From assembly GCF_001262015.1 (NCBI RefSeq), contig NZ_CP012075.1, positions 434,001-498,000 of the forward strand: a stretch of DNA of 64,000 nucleotides. Reading direction: 5' to 3'. Positions 1-9,127 of this stretch are shown piece by piece. Positions within the stretch are counted from its first letter, which is position 1. The number at the start of each line of letters is the position of its first letter. The notes under the pieces were generated by a model. The model made no database searches. It had not been told where the DNA came from and saw only the letters and a list, made by a program, of their open reading frames with translations. Source of the DNA: Prevotella fusca JCM 17724 (GTDB lineage Bacteria > Bacteroidota > Bacteroidia > Bacteroidales > Bacteroidaceae). The translations under genes and the position numbers were made by a program.

Positions 1-1213
1 ACTTATACACATAGTTGTGTTGCTCCTCCGGAGAGAAGAGAAAGTGGTTGAGGAACTGTGATGCTGTCATGTGTTTTCCTCCACCAAGATCAATGTAATC
101 GGCAATATCCGTGATGACGTCGATGACTTTCTGATCTTCACGGAACTTTAACCCTTCCTGTGAGAAATATCCGAAGCGGACAGTCTCTCCTATGTCGAAC
201 TTACCGTTGTCTGGTGCAACCTCACCAAGCAGCATTTTTACAAAAGTGGATTTGCCAGTTCCATTATTGCCGACAATTCCCATCTTCTCAAAGCGGGAGA
301 AGTTGTAGTAGAAGTCGTTTAGAATAGTCTTGTCGTCAAACTTCTTCGACACATACTGACACTCAAATATCTTGCTTCCGATGTACACGCTGGATGATTT
401 CAAACGCACCTGTCTTTCCTCAATCCGTTGTTTCGCCTTTGCTTCTAATTCATAGAAAGCCTCCTCACGATACCGTGCCTTGTGCCCACGTGCCTGTGGC
501 ATACGGCGCATCCATTCCAACTCTGTCCGATAGAGGTTGTTTGCACGTGCCATTTCAGCCCGCATGTTATCAATGCGTTCCTGCCGTTTCTCCAAATAAT
601 AAGAGTAATTGCCACGGTAGGTATATATCGTGTTATTGTCTAATTCTAAGATAGTATTACACACATTATCAAGGAAATAGCGATCGTGAGTAACCATGAA
701 GATGGTCTTGTTGCCACGGGAAAGATATCCCTCCAGCCATTCAATCATCTCCAAGTCAAGATGGTTGGTTGGCTCATCAAGTATAAGGATATCAGGTTCC
801 AGAATAAGAACATTTGCCAAAGCTACACGTTTCTGCTGTCCGCCGCTCAATTGTCCCATTGGTTGTTCGAGGTCATAAAGCTTCAGAATGGTAAGAATCT
901 GCTTTGCCTTCAGAATGCGTTCAGGGTTTCCTTCATGGTTGAAACATGCGTCCAGTACGCTTTCCTTTGGGTTGAATCTGGGACTTTGGTCCAACATTCC
1001 TACCCGTAGGTCATTACGATAGATGATAGAACCACCGTCATAGCCCTCTTTTCCTGTAAGAATAGAGAGCAGAGTGGACTTTCCCGTACCGTTTTGAGCC
1101 ACGAGACCCACATGCTGTCCTTCTGCAATGGAAAATGAAATATCTTTAAAGAGAACCTGCGCACCGAAACTTTTAGTCAGATTCTGTACGTCAAGATAAG
1201 GAATCTGTGCCAT
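1..1213 (-). CDS. ABC-F family ATPase (Uup-like), C-terminus cut by window edge
   Basis: ABC-F proteins are soluble ATPases with two ABC domains and no membrane part; they act on ribosomes or in translation quality control. The reading frame starts at the ATG at 1213 (MAQIPYLDVQNLTKSF) and stays open to base 1, about 404 codons. The first domain has a Walker A (QNGTGKST, about residue 39), the signature LSGGQQKRVALA and Walker B with LILDEPTNHLDL. An inter-domain region with charged residues (KRQERIDNMRAEMARA) follows, then a second Walker A (GNNGTGKST). The second signature and Walker B lie outside the window. It follows engB with a 5-nt gap, so the two are probably co-transcribed. Uup or another ABC-F subgroup cannot be separated without the C-terminus. 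Confidence 0.9.
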   Translation of the reverse strand, partial: MAQIPYLDVQNLTKSFGAQVLFKDISFSIAEGQHVGLVAQNGTGKSTLLSILTGKEGYDGGSIIYRNDLRVGMLDQSPRFNPKESVLDACFNHEGNPERILKAKQILTILKLYDLEQPMGQLSGGQQKRVALANVLILEPDILILDEPTNHLDLEMIEWLEGYLSRGNKTIFMVTHDRYFLDNVCNTILELDNNTIYTYRGNYSYYLEKRQERIDNMRAEMARANNLYRTELEWMRRMPQARGHKARYREEAFYELEAKAKQRIEERQVRLKSSSVYIGSKIFECQYVSKKFDDKTILNDFYYNFSRFEKMGIVGNNGTGKSTFVKMLLGEVAPDNGKFDIGETVRFGYFSQEGLKFREDQKVIDVITDIADYIDLGGGKHMTASQFLNHFLFSPEEQHNYVYK

Positions 1214-1218
1214 AAATC

Positions 1219-1818
1219 TTAGCCTAAGTTCTCATTTATCTGATCAATATAGTCCAGCACTTCATCCCTTCCTGCCTTTGTTTCAGAGGAAGTAATGAAG
1301 TAAGGAGGGAGAGCTTCCCATCTGTCTTCCAGCTTCTTCATCCATAGCAAGGCATTCGACTTGGCTTTTGCAGGCGACAGTTTATCCGCTTTTGTAAAGA
1401 TGATAGAGAAAGGAACATTGCTTTCCCCTAACCAATCAACAAACTCACGGTCAATCTTCTGCTGTTCATGACGGATGTCTATCAACACAAAGACGTTAAC
1501 AAGCTGCTTGCGCTGAAGAATATATTGTGAAATCATCTGCTCCAATTTGTTCCTTACTGTCTTTGAGCTCTTGGCATAACCATAACCGGGAAGGTCGACT
1601 AAATACCATTCGTTATTGATGATAAAATGGTTGATAAGCAGCGTCTTACCAGGCTTGGATGAAGTCTTTGCTAACCTCTTGTGATTGCAAAGCATGTTGA
1701 TAAGACTTGACTTTCCGACATTTGAACGTCCGATAAATGCGTATTCAGCCTTTGTATCTTCAGGACATTTAGATACTGTTGGCGATGATATGGTGAACTC
1801 TGATTTCTTTATAATCAT
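1219..1818 (-). CDS. engB: Ribosome biogenesis GTP-binding protein EngB (YihA/YsxC)
   Basis: EngB is a small essential GTPase for assembly of the large ribosomal subunit. From the chosen start (MIIKKSEF, base 1818) the protein has 199 residues, the usual size. G1 GRSNVGKS is at residues 30-38, G3 DLPG at 75-78 and G4 TKAD at 142-145, in the family order. A start 13 codons upstream is open but would lie inside the -7 box at 1855-1862, so the inner ATG is preferred. It is the first gene of a unit with the downstream ABC-F ATPase and faces an oxidoreductase gene across a divergent promoter region. Confidence 0.95.
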   Translation of the reverse strand: MIIKKSEFTISSPTVSKCPEDTKAEYAFIGRSNVGKSSLINMLCNHKRLAKTSSKPGKTLLINHFIINNEWYLVDLPGYGYAKSSKTVRNKLEQMISQYILQRKQLVNVFVLIDIRHEQQKIDREFVDWLGESNVPFSIIFTKADKLSPAKAKSNALLWMKKLEDRWEALPPYFITSSETKAGRDEVLDYIDQINENLG

Positions 1819-1854
1819 ATCTTGATGGGTATATGTTATATGTACCTTTTTCTG

Positions 1855-1862
1855 CAAAGTTA
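1855..1862 (-). promoter_or_regulatory. -7 box of engB promoter (TAACTTTG)
   Basis: On the minus strand the sequence reads TAACTTTG, matching the Bacteroidetes -7 consensus TAnnTTTG, 37 nt before the engB start. No clear -33 TTTG is visible. It is half of a divergent pair with the box at 1907-1914. Confidence 0.6.
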
Positions 1863-1906
1863 CTAAAAAGTTAACAGCTAAGGGTGGTCAGTTGATAGTT
1901 TTTTCG

Positions 1907-1982
1907 TATTTTTGCAGAAATAAGCTGTGCTCGGCAAAGTGGGAACAGGCTGCTTTTGCCACTGTTTGCATTATTTTTGAGA
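1907..1982 (+). promoter_or_regulatory. -7 box plus conserved leader module before oxidoreductase gene
   Basis: TATTTTTG (1907-1914) fits the -7 consensus. Directly downstream comes a leader (CAGAAATAAGCTGTGCTC, then GGCAAA...TTTGCC) that also occurs before tamL, the GT5-like gene and the PPi-phosphofructokinase gene. It ends with TTTGCATTATTTTTG, which contains a second TAnnTTTG. GGCAAA and TTTGCC can pair to form a hairpin. Confidence 0.6.
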
Positions 1983-1995
1983 AAACAAAGCGTAA

Positions 1996-2979
1996 ATGAA
2001 ACAAATTAACTGGGGATTTATCGGCTGTGGGGAGGTTACGGAGAAGAAGTCCGGACCAGCTTTCAATGAAGTAATGGGGTCGCATGTTGTGGCTGTATTC
2101 AGTCGTAGCGAATTGAAGGCACGTTCGTATGCTGAGCGTCACGGTATCCGGAAATGGTACACTGATGCGCAGGCATTGGTGGATGATTCCGATGTAAATG
2201 CTATCTATATTGCTACACCGCCTTCGGCTCATGCCACCTTTGCCATAATGGCTATGCGTGCTGGTAAACCTTGTTATATAGAGAAGCCATTGGCTGCCTC
2301 TTACGAGGATTGTGTGCGTATCAACCGTGTTTCTGAACAGACTGGAGTACCGTGCTTTGTTGCCTATTACCGCCGTTATCTTCCTTACTTTAAGAAGGTG
2401 AAGGAGATTGTTGATAAAGGTGAGATTGGCAAGATTCTTACAGTGCAGGTTCGTTTCGCAGTTCCTCCACGTGACTTGGACTATGAACAGAATGTACAAC
2501 TGCCGTGGCGTCTTCAATCGCATATTTCTGGTGGTGGTTATTTCTATGACCTTGCTCCTCATCAGCTGGACCTTTTACAGAATCTCTTTGGTGTCATAGT
2601 CAAGGCGCATGGCTATACAGCCAATCGTGTAGGTTTTTATAATGTAGAAGACACTGTTAATGCTGTGTTCCGTTTTGAGAATGGCTTGACAGGTAGTGGT
2701 GCATGGTGCTTTGCCGCACATGAGAGTGCACGTGAGGATCGTATTGAAATATTCGGTACAAAGGGCAGATTATCATTCTCAGTCTACACTTATGCGCCTA
2801 TCCGTCTTTGCACAAGTGAAGGTGAAAGATACATTGAGGTGCCCAATCCTCCATACGTACAACTTCCTATAATTAAATCTGTTATAGAGGATATGCAGGG
2901 ATATGGTGCCTGCGACTGTACGAGTATCAGCGCAACCCCAACCAACTGGGTGATGGACCGCATCCTTGGAAAGATATAA
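1996..2979 (+). CDS. Gfo/Idh/MocA family NAD(P)-dependent oxidoreductase
   Basis: These enzymes oxidise or reduce sugars, inositols and related compounds with NAD(P). The 327-residue protein has the N-terminal Rossmann motif (WGFIGCGEVTE, about residues 5-15). YIATPPSAH is near residue 75, followed by the family's EKPLA catalytic-lysine motif near residue 100. The C-terminal half has the expected alpha/beta substrate domain (GGGYFYDLAPHQLDLL, with the conserved D/H pair). The substrate cannot be told. It lies 3 nt before the next ORF's first possible ATG and is transcribed from the promoter module at 1907. Confidence 0.92.
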   Translation: MKQINWGFIGCGEVTEKKSGPAFNEVMGSHVVAVFSRSELKARSYAERHGIRKWYTDAQALVDDSDVNAIYIATPPSAHATFAIMAMRAGKPCYIEKPLAASYEDCVRINRVSEQTGVPCFVAYYRRYLPYFKKVKEIVDKGEIGKILTVQVRFAVPPRDLDYEQNVQLPWRLQSHISGGGYFYDLAPHQLDLLQNLFGVIVKAHGYTANRVGFYNVEDTVNAVFRFENGLTGSGAWCFAAHESAREDRIEIFGTKGRLSFSVYTYAPIRLCTSEGERYIEVPNPPYVQLPIIKSVIEDMQGYGACDCTSISATPTNWVMDRILGKI

Positions 2980-3021
2980 GAAGTGCCCGTCGGGGCATGT
3001 GTATTCATTTTAACAAATTGC

Positions 3022-4224
3022 ATGAAGCTGACTTTCAATTACTATTTCAGCCTTTGTTTTCTCCTTTTCCTGACAGGAGGAGCCAAAGGGTATGCGCTGT
3101 CAAAAACGGCCATATACAATAGTATAGTGGGAGAATGTGACAGCGGGAGCGTGCACCCACTCAGACAATCAATGGATACTGTTCGATGGATGCGTAGGGA
3201 TACAACATCGAAAAGGGCTAAACGTCAGCAGAACAGAGAAGGGGGATTTGTCCATAAGTTCAATGAAATTGATACTACCTATATTGAGCCACAGAAGTAT
3301 AACTTTGCCTTTATGTTGCAGAATACAAATACCTACGAGGTGTATCGGCTGAGCAGTTCGAGTGGGCAGAGTATAACCTTCGCTCCGGAAGCCACGGTGC
3401 GCATCGGACCTTACTTCGGTTGGCGATGGATTTTTCTCGGTTATACGCTTGATATAAAGCATTTGGACTTCTGGCATAAGAACAACAGTTCCCGACAGGA
3501 GTATGACCTGAGCCTATACAGCTCGATGGTTGGTCTGGACATCTATTACCGCAAAACAGGAAATGATTACAAGATAAGACAGCTGTATCTTGGGAAGGAT
3601 GTCAATACTGACCTTGTACATGGCATTGAGTTTGGTGGATTAGCTTCTATAATCAAAGGGTTTAATCTGTATTATATCTTCAATCACCGTCGTTTCTCCT
3701 ATCCCGCAGCATTCAGCCAGAGTACGATTCAGCGCCGTTCAGCAGGGAGTCCGCTGTTGGGCATAGGCTATACCCGCCACAGCCTGGATGTCAACTGGGG
3801 AGAATTAAGCAGTATCATTACAGACCGTCTTGGATGTCAGCTTGAAAACAATCCGATAGACAGTACGCTGATGTTCAGCCAGGTGAAATATACGGATGTG
3901 TCCGTCAGTGGTGGTTATGCCTACAACTGGGCGTTTGCTCATAACTGGCTGTTGGCAGGTTCACTGTCCTTAGCCTTGGCTTATAAGCGCAGTACGGGTG
4001 ATGTTACGCACCGGAGTTTTTCTTTCAGTGATTTTAAGTTCAATAATATAAACATCGACGGTATCGGTCGTTTCGGACTGGTCTGGAACAACAGCAGGTG
4101 GTATGTTGGTACAAGCACTATCCTTCATGCCTATAATTATCGTCGAAGTAATTTTTCTACAAATAATTTTTTTGGAAGTGTAAACCTCTATGCTGGATTT
4201 AACTTTGGAAGGAAAAAGAAATAA
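3022..4224 (+). CDS. DUF4421 domain protein, probable outer-membrane beta-barrel
   Basis: The function is unknown. Starting at MKLTFNYYF (3022) gives a clear signal peptide (hydrophobic SLCFLLFLTGG) and about 400 residues. An earlier ATG at 2983 would put 13 non-signal-like residues in front, so it is not preferred. The body is rich in aromatic and short amphipathic stretches (YFGWRWIFLGYTLDIK, YAGFNFGRKKK at the end), as in outer-membrane barrels. The motif YIEPQKYNFAFMLQN resembles the start of the DUF4421 family of Bacteroidetes; this assignment is from memory of the family. It is followed 19 nt later by the DUF1460 lipoprotein gene, probably in one operon. Confidence 0.72.
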   Translation: MKLTFNYYFSLCFLLFLTGGAKGYALSKTAIYNSIVGECDSGSVHPLRQSMDTVRWMRRDTTSKRAKRQQNREGGFVHKFNEIDTTYIEPQKYNFAFMLQNTNTYEVYRLSSSSGQSITFAPEATVRIGPYFGWRWIFLGYTLDIKHLDFWHKNNSSRQEYDLSLYSSMVGLDIYYRKTGNDYKIRQLYLGKDVNTDLVHGIEFGGLASIIKGFNLYYIFNHRRFSYPAAFSQSTIQRRSAGSPLLGIGYTRHSLDVNWGELSSIITDRLGCQLENNPIDSTLMFSQVKYTDVSVSGGYAYNWAFAHNWLLAGSLSLALAYKRSTGDVTHRSFSFSDFKFNNINIDGIGRFGLVWNNSRWYVGTSTILHAYNYRRSNFSTNNFFGSVNLYAGFNFGRKKK

Positions 4225-4243
4225 GATAACAAGGATTTTTGAT

Positions 4244-5230
4244 ATGAAACGCAAATATATTCTTATCGGTTTTGCTCTCTTTATCCTCTCTGCATGTGGA
4301 GCCAAGACAGAACAAGGCAGACAGCAGCATGTAACAGATGATTCCGTAGAGACATCACGACGCAACTTATATGCTGACCTTACTACTTTGTCAGCACCAG
4401 ACAGCGATGTTCTGCCTGATTATACCGACGATTATACCAAGGCTGACAGTGTATTGGTGTGTCAGATTTTACAGGAGATTGTACCACAGCGACAGGAGCT
4501 TTCTAACGGGCAGCTTGTAATGAAGATTGCACGGAAGTTTATTGGCGTGCCATACGTAGCTCATACTTTGGACAGAAATGAGGAGGAAAAACTGGTTGTC
4601 AACCTGCACGAATTGGACTGTACCACATACGTTGAAGCTGTAACAGCTCTGACGCTTTGTGCCAGAAAGGGTGAGACACGTTTTTCTGACTATGTCCGTC
4701 AGTTAGAACAGATACGCTATCGTGGCGGCAAGATGAGCTATGTGAACCGTCTGCATTATTTCCACTGGTGGCTTGAAGATAATGAGCGTATGGGCTTTGT
4801 CTCGGAAATTGATTCTCCAAATCCGCCTTTCACAGCTGTTCAGACGTTGAAAATCAACTATATGAGTCTGAATGCAAGGCTGTATGATATGTTGAAGAAC
4901 AATCCCGGACGTGTTGAAGAACTGAAGAAGTTGGAAGATGCTACTAACGGGACAAAGCTGCGCTATATTCCCAAGAGTCTGCTCTGTAACAGCAGACTTC
5001 TTCGGGAGGTCATTCATGATGGTGACATCATTGCAATCGTTACCAGTAAACGTGAACTTGATACGACACATCTCGGCTTTGCCATATGGCATAAGGACAG
5101 ACTTCACCTGATGAATGCTTCTAATCTTAGAAAGAACGGCAATAGAGTCGTTGACCCAATAGAGACCCTCTACAACTATATGATGTCCCGCCCGGCTAAT
5201 CTCGGAATACGAGTTGCCCGAATCAAGTGA
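4244..5230 (+). CDS. DUF1460 family lipoprotein, N-acetylmuramoyl-L-alanine amidase-like
   Basis: DUF1460 proteins have an NlpC/P60-like papain fold, and a characterised member acts as a cell-wall N-acetylmuramoyl-L-alanine amidase. The start at 4244 (MKRKYILIGFALFILSACG) gives a lipoprotein signal with lipobox LSAC; the open frame begins earlier at 4190, inside the previous gene. The central part carries FIGVPYVAHTLD and LDCTTYVEAV, where the Cys is the expected nucleophile. A later DTTHLGFAIWH supplies the likely catalytic His. About 328 residues. It probably acts at the periplasmic face of a membrane on peptidoglycan fragments. It shares an operon with the DUF4421 gene. Confidence 0.85.
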   Translation: MKRKYILIGFALFILSACGAKTEQGRQQHVTDDSVETSRRNLYADLTTLSAPDSDVLPDYTDDYTKADSVLVCQILQEIVPQRQELSNGQLVMKIARKFIGVPYVAHTLDRNEEEKLVVNLHELDCTTYVEAVTALTLCARKGETRFSDYVRQLEQIRYRGGKMSYVNRLHYFHWWLEDNERMGFVSEIDSPNPPFTAVQTLKINYMSLNARLYDMLKNNPGRVEELKKLEDATNGTKLRYIPKSLLCNSRLLREVIHDGDIIAIVTSKRELDTTHLGFAIWHKDRLHLMNASNLRKNGNRVVDPIETLYNYMMSRPANLGIRVARIK

Positions 5231-5276
5231 TATGTAAAAGAACAAGCTATGACAACGCTGAAACTGATAATGCCCC

Positions 5277-5698
5277 ATACCAACCAATGTTTGTAAACTA
5301 TTTTCATACAACTCAAAACCAACACATGGTCTTTTGGCTTTGAAAAGACGCCCAATTGACTTGCAACAGATGCCCTTTTGAGATCTTACTGACGCCCTTT
5401 TGAAGTCCAATTAAGCACCTTTTCTTGCACGACCTTATAACTAATTGATTTACTGTTAGTTGCGAACTTACTTTTTACACGTGTTTTTGCTTTTATCTGT
5501 AGACATTTTACCCGAAATTATGTCATGATTTTTCAAGCTGTTGTCTGCGATTTCAAAGTATTAAAATGAAAAGGTTTTCTGCGTCGGAGGATGATAATAA
5601 AGTAGGTAGCCAAGACGGTCTTGACTATGTTTTATTTAATAAATAACTCCAGTTCTTCCGCTAAAGCTATACGAAAAGTGTCCACGCATTTAACGGAT
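5277..5698 (+). repeat. Long non-coding dispersed repeat, partial relative of element at 62606-63190
   Basis: About 420 bp here align nearly end to end with 62770-63190, by eye with roughly one mismatch in ten and few gaps. Shared blocks include CAATGTTTGTAAACTATTTT, the 22-bp array, the TTATAACTAA hairpin, TGTCATGATTTTTCAA and GGATGATAATAAAGTAGG. The right end CCACGCATTTAACGG (5684-5698) matches the terminal inverted repeat of the other copy. The left ~165 bp with the left terminal repeat is absent. No long reading frame is shared. Confidence 0.75.
5351..5425 (+). repeat. 22-bp period intergenic array, copy 1
   Basis: Units begin at 5351 (CCCAATTG), 5373 and 5395 (CCCTTTTG) and the array closes with CAATTAAG then CACCTTTTCTTGCA. 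The spacing is exactly 22 bp. A hairpin-like AACTAATTGATTTACTGTTAGTT follows within 40 bp. It lies 3' of the DUF1460 gene in the same orientation. Confidence 0.8.
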
Positions 5699-5703
5699 GA
5701 ATC

Positions 5704-5776
5704 CTTAATTGGCATTCAATTAGTGCCTAGTTGAAGTCTAATTAATGCTTAGTTGCAGTGCTATTAAGCACCTTCT
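5704..5776 (+). repeat. 22-bp period intergenic array, copy 2
   Basis: Half-sites start at 5704 (CTTAATTG), 5726 (CCTAGTTG) and 5748 (CTTAGTTG), with the closing AAG at 5766 in phase, followed by CACCTTCTATTTTT. This is the second array behind the same gene. A degenerate form of the trailing TTAGTTATA module follows. Confidence 0.75.
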
Positions 5777-5825
5777 ATTTTTCCGTTTACGTAATTGATT
5801 GATATAATATTAGTTATATAAGTAA

Positions 5826-5870
5826 AAAGCAACCGTTCTTTTCAGTGCTTTTGAACAGAACGGTTGCTTT
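5826..5870. terminator. Bidirectional intrinsic terminator
   Basis: AAAGCAACCGTTCT (5826-5839) pairs perfectly with AGAACGGTTGCTTT (5857-5870), a 14-bp stem. It is followed by ATTTTG on the plus strand and by TTTTTACTT on the minus strand. It lies between the plus-strand DUF1460 region and the minus-strand msrBA gene and can serve both. Confidence 0.75.
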
Positions 5871-6031
5871 ATTTTGCAAATATAATTCAGTACAAATTAC
5901 CATGCAGAATTAGATGATCAACAGGGGCTGGATTTTTACACAATGGTAAGGCACACTCTGTTTCCAGACCTTACTGTTATCATAAAAATGCTGTCGGACT
6001 TGCCCCTGTATGGTTTTATTCTTGCAAAATC

Positions 6032-7135
6032 CTATTTCTTCATCTTTGCCTTGCGGGCATACTCAAAGAGTGCATTAGGAAGGTGGCAATAGCCGGTAGG
6101 GTGTTTGTCAAGATAGTCCTGATGATATTCTTCTGCCTTATAGAAGTTCCTCAACGGTTTTACCTCCACAGCAATCTTCCCGTTGATATGCTTCTGCTCC
6201 TCCTCAAAAACTTTCTTGATTGCCGGCAGGTCAGCCGGGTCGGTGTAGTATACGCCTGTTCGATACTGACTGCCACGGTCATTTCCTTGCTGGTTCACAC
6301 TGGTAGGATCAATGGATTTGAAGTATAAGCCCAGCAGAAACTCCAGACTGATAACCTTTGGGTCGTAGCTGATGTGTACAGCCTCAGCAAACTGTGTCTT
6401 GTCTGTACACACCTCTTCGTATGTAGGGTTCTTGATGACGCCGTTAGCATAACCCACTTCAGTAGCTGTAACGCCTTCTATCTGCTTTAGGTAGTGCTCT
6501 GTTCCCCAGAAGCAGCCGCCTGCAACATAAATTTCTTTCATAGGTCTGACTAATTTTATATATGCTCCGTAGCCTTTCGCCTTCATTTCTTCGAGCGGAA
6601 TGAAACGCAATGAAGCACTGTTGATACAATATCTTTTTCCTCCAGACTCGGCTGGACCGTCGTCAAAGACGTGTCCCAAATGAGCCTTGCCGGTCTTGCT
6701 CCGCACTTCCGTACGCAGCATGCCGTGTGATGTGTCTGTATGGCTCGTGACAAGTTTCTTGTCGATAGGCTTCGAGAAAGCGGGCCAACCACAGCCGGAG
6801 TCAAACTTATCTGTCGACGAGAAAAGCGGTTCGCCGGTTGTAATGTCTACATAGATACCCTCTCTGAACTCGTGGTCATACTCATTAGTAAAAGGACGCT
6901 CAGTAGCCGCCTGCTGGGTTACGGCATATTGTTCTTCAGTAAGTGTCTTCCGCAGGGTAGCATCATCGGGGCGTGTGAACTTTGTCTTTGGAGCAATGAT
7001 AGAATCTGTTTGTGTCATAGCTGTCTTCGTCTTATTTGTACAAGATACTGTTCCCGTCATAAGCAGGCTGCAGGTGGCAGCTTCAACAAAGGTGGGAAGA
7101 ATCAGTGTACCCAGTATGGATAAAATGTTACGCAT
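6032..7135 (-). CDS. msrAB: Bifunctional peptide-methionine sulfoxide reductase MsrB-MsrA, exported
   Basis: It reduces methionine-R- and methionine-S-sulfoxide in proteins. The protein has 367 residues. The N-terminus ([14 protein letters not shown], later LLMTGTVSC) looks like a signal sequence, possibly a lipobox at the Cys near residue 32, so it probably acts in the periplasm. The MsrB domain comes first ([11 protein letters not shown]; catalytic Cys in [11 protein letters not shown]). The MsrA domain follows with its catalytic Cys in [10 protein letters not shown] and the QYRTGVYY motif. The order B-A is the less common fusion order. The gene sits next to trxB, which would supply reducing power in the cytoplasm. 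Confidence 0.95.
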   Translation of the reverse strand: MRNILSILGTLILPTFVEAATCSLLMTGTVSCTNKTKTAMTQTDSIIAPKTKFTRPDDATLRKTLTEEQYAVTQQAATERPFTNEYDHEFREGIYVDITTGEPLFSSTDKFDSGCGWPAFSKPIDKKLVTSHTDTSHGMLRTEVRSKTGKAHLGHVFDDGPAESGGKRYCINSASLRFIPLEEMKAKGYGAYIKLVRPMKEIYVAGGCFWGTEHYLKQIEGVTATEVGYANGVIKNPTYEEVCTDKTQFAEAVHISYDPKVISLEFLLGLYFKSIDPTSVNQQGNDRGSQYRTGVYYTDPADLPAIKKVFEEEQKHINGKIAVEVKPLRNFYKAEEYHQDYLDKHPTGYCHLPNALFEYARKAKMKK

Positions 7136-7181
7136 AGTTTGTAGTGTTTATAATGTGATTAAAATATAGTCAAGGGATAAA

Positions 7182-7224
7182 AAGGGTGTATCAGAATCCA
7201 GTTCGTCGGATTCCGAAACACCCT
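7182..7224 (-). terminator. Intrinsic terminator of trxB
   Basis: AAGGGTGT pairs with ACACCCTT, with a long imperfect inner stem (GAATCC with GGATTC). On the minus strand it is followed by a T-run (TTTTTATCCC). It lies between trxB and msrAB. Confidence 0.7.
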
Positions 7225-7242
7225 TCTTTATATTAATTATGT

Positions 7243-8175
7243 TTACTGTTTCTGTAAGAAACGGTCAACCTCAATAGCTGCCATCGCACCTGTACCAGCA
7301 GCTACGACACCCTGGCGATAGGTTGGGTCTGCCACATCACCTGCTGCAAAGACACCCTCTATGTTGGTTGCTGTAGACTTTGGCTTGGTAATGATGAATC
7401 CATGCTCGTCCATTTCCAGCTGACCTTTGAACAGGTCGGTGTTAGGTGTATGACCGATAGCAAGAAAGAAACCGTCAATGTCAATATCGTACTTCTCTTC
7501 GTTTTCTTCACCCTTAAAGCGAACGAGATGAGCACCTTCAACACCGTTCTCTCCAAAAAGTCCGAGCGTATTGGTGTTGTAAAGGATTTCGATATTATCC
7601 TTCTCTGTCACACGCTTACGCATAATCTCTGCAGCACGCAGATAGGGCTTGCGAACAATCATATATACTTTCTTTGCCAGAGCAGAGAGATACATTGCCT
7701 CTTCGCAGGCCGTATCACCTCCACCGACAACGGCTACTGTGCGCTTACGATAGAAGAAGCCGTCGCAGGTTGCACATGCACTGACTCCCTGTCCACGGTA
7801 TTTCTCCTCGTCAGCCAAGCCCAAGTACTTTGCACTGGCACCTGTTGCGATGATGACAGTTTCAGCTTCAATCTGGTTACCACGTTCGTCTTCGAGAAGG
7901 AAAGGACGGCTGCTGAGGTCTGCCTTTACTATAGAACCGTCACGAAGGTCAGCACCATAGAGTTTAGCCTGCTGACGCATCTCTTCCATCAGCTGGTTGG
8001 CATCAATGCCTTCATGGAATCCAGGGAAGTTTTCCACGATGGTTGTCGTTGTCAGTTGTCCACCAGGTTGCAGACCAGAGTAGAGTACTGGCTGGAGATT
8101 AGCACGCCCGGCATAGATAGCTGCAGTGTAACCTGCGGGTCCGCTGCCAATTATCAGGGTTTTTACTTTTTCCAT
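7243..8175 (-). CDS. trxB: Thioredoxin-disulfide reductase
   Basis: TrxB transfers electrons from NADPH through FAD to thioredoxin. The 310-residue protein has the FAD-binding GSGPAGYTAAIYAG near residue 10. The redox-active CATC is in SACATCDGFF near residue 135. The NADPH site is GGGDTACEEA, and the C-terminal FAD motif is VFAAGDVADPTYRQ. The length and motif order are those of low-molecular-weight TrxB. It is followed by a terminator and then msrAB on the same strand; both belong to thiol/methionine repair. Confidence 0.97.
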   Translation of the reverse strand: MEKVKTLIIGSGPAGYTAAIYAGRANLQPVLYSGLQPGGQLTTTTIVENFPGFHEGIDANQLMEEMRQQAKLYGADLRDGSIVKADLSSRPFLLEDERGNQIEAETVIIATGASAKYLGLADEEKYRGQGVSACATCDGFFYRKRTVAVVGGGDTACEEAMYLSALAKKVYMIVRKPYLRAAEIMRKRVTEKDNIEILYNTNTLGLFGENGVEGAHLVRFKGEENEEKYDIDIDGFFLAIGHTPNTDLFKGQLEMDEHGFIITKPKSTATNIEGVFAAGDVADPTYRQGVVAAGTGAMAAIEVDRFLQKQ

Positions 8176-8506
8176 ATCTATATATAATGTGTCTTTTGCC
8201 CGTTGTATAGGAGGGTAATCCTAAGATGGGCCGGATTAATACTTTGTACTTATTACAATACAAACATTATGCCAAATAGTCTGCCAAGTCCTTTGAAAAA
8301 GTCATTATAAATTCTTTAAAAAAGATGGAATGACTTACAAACAAAGGATAATTGGAACTTTTGATAGGCTGTGATGGAATTATGAAAGGAGATGGAGGGC
8401 AGTTGTTAGATGATGATAACTTTAAGCTATAGCTGCCAATTTGTCTCCTTTTCTTTCACTGTCCGATGGTTAGTGACAATCAGCCTGGGAAAGTTGGGGT
8501 AGGAAG
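8176..8506. other. Intergenic region, nothing recognised
   Basis: 331 bp between trxB and the first kinase gene. I see no array, inverted repeat or coding frame that stands out. Confidence 0.5.
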
Positions 8507-9127
8507 TTACTCCATCGGGAACAATCCAAAGAGACGGTCATCAATCATGTCAGTGACACGTTTGAAGTCTTGCGGGTTTTCCTGGAAATCAGTTGTGTCG
8601 CCATCAACAATCATCAGATGCCCTTTATACGATTTAATCCATTCTTCGTACCGCTGATTAAGACCACGGAGATAGTCTATTCGCATTGTCTGCTCGTAAT
8701 CACGTCCACGTTGTTGAATATGGTCAATGAGGCGTGGGATAGAACAACGGATGTAAATCATCAAGTCTGGCAGTTTTACCAGCGAGAGCATGAGGTCGAA
8801 CAGGTCTGTATAATTCTTGAAGTCACGTTCTGACATCAGTCCCATGTCATAGAGGTTAGGTGCAAAGATACGCGCATCCTCAAAAATAGTACGGTCTTGG
8901 ATGATTGTATCAGTTGACTGCGAAATCTCTACAACGTCACGGAAACGCTTGTTGAGGAAGTATATCTGCAGATTGAAAGACCATCGTGTCATGTCTTTAT
9001 AGTAATCTTCTAAGTACGGATTGTTGTCAACTGGCTCAAAGTGAGCTTTCCATCCGTAACGTTTAGCAAGCATCTTGGTAAGTGTTGTCTTGCCTGCTCC
9101 AATATTTCCTGCGATTGCTATGTGCAT
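8507..9127 (-). CDS. Deoxynucleoside kinase (paralogue 1)
   Basis: It phosphorylates deoxynucleosides for nucleotide salvage in the cytoplasm. The 206-residue protein starts MHIAIAGNIGAGKTTLTKML, with a P-loop at residues 7-15. It has the dNK-family EPVDNNPYLEDYY, the DRTIFED motif (ERS/DRS-type) near residue 78, the arginine-rich RCSIPRLIDHIQQRGRDYE lid and a C-terminal acidic end. It is similar in every block to the next upstream gene. The pair resembles the two-subunit deoxyadenosine/deoxyguanosine kinases of some Firmicutes, but the substrate is inference. Confidence 0.9.
   Translation of the reverse strand: MHIAIAGNIGAGKTTLTKMLAKRYGWKAHFEPVDNNPYLEDYYKDMTRWSFNLQIYFLNKRFRDVVEISQSTDTIIQDRTIFEDARIFAPNLYDMGLMSERDFKNYTDLFDLMLSLVKLPDLMIYIRCSIPRLIDHIQQRGRDYEQTMRIDYLRGLNQRYEEWIKSYKGHLMIVDGDTTDFQENPQDFKRVTDMIDDRLFGLFPME

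Noticed and set aside
5351..5776. 22-bp arrays as a CRISPR array
   Set aside because: The repeats are contiguous with no variable spacers, and no cas genes are in the window.
7402..8187. 261-codon plus-strand frame opposite trxB
   Set aside because: Antisense to a clear trxB gene with all its motifs; the frame has no family resemblance.
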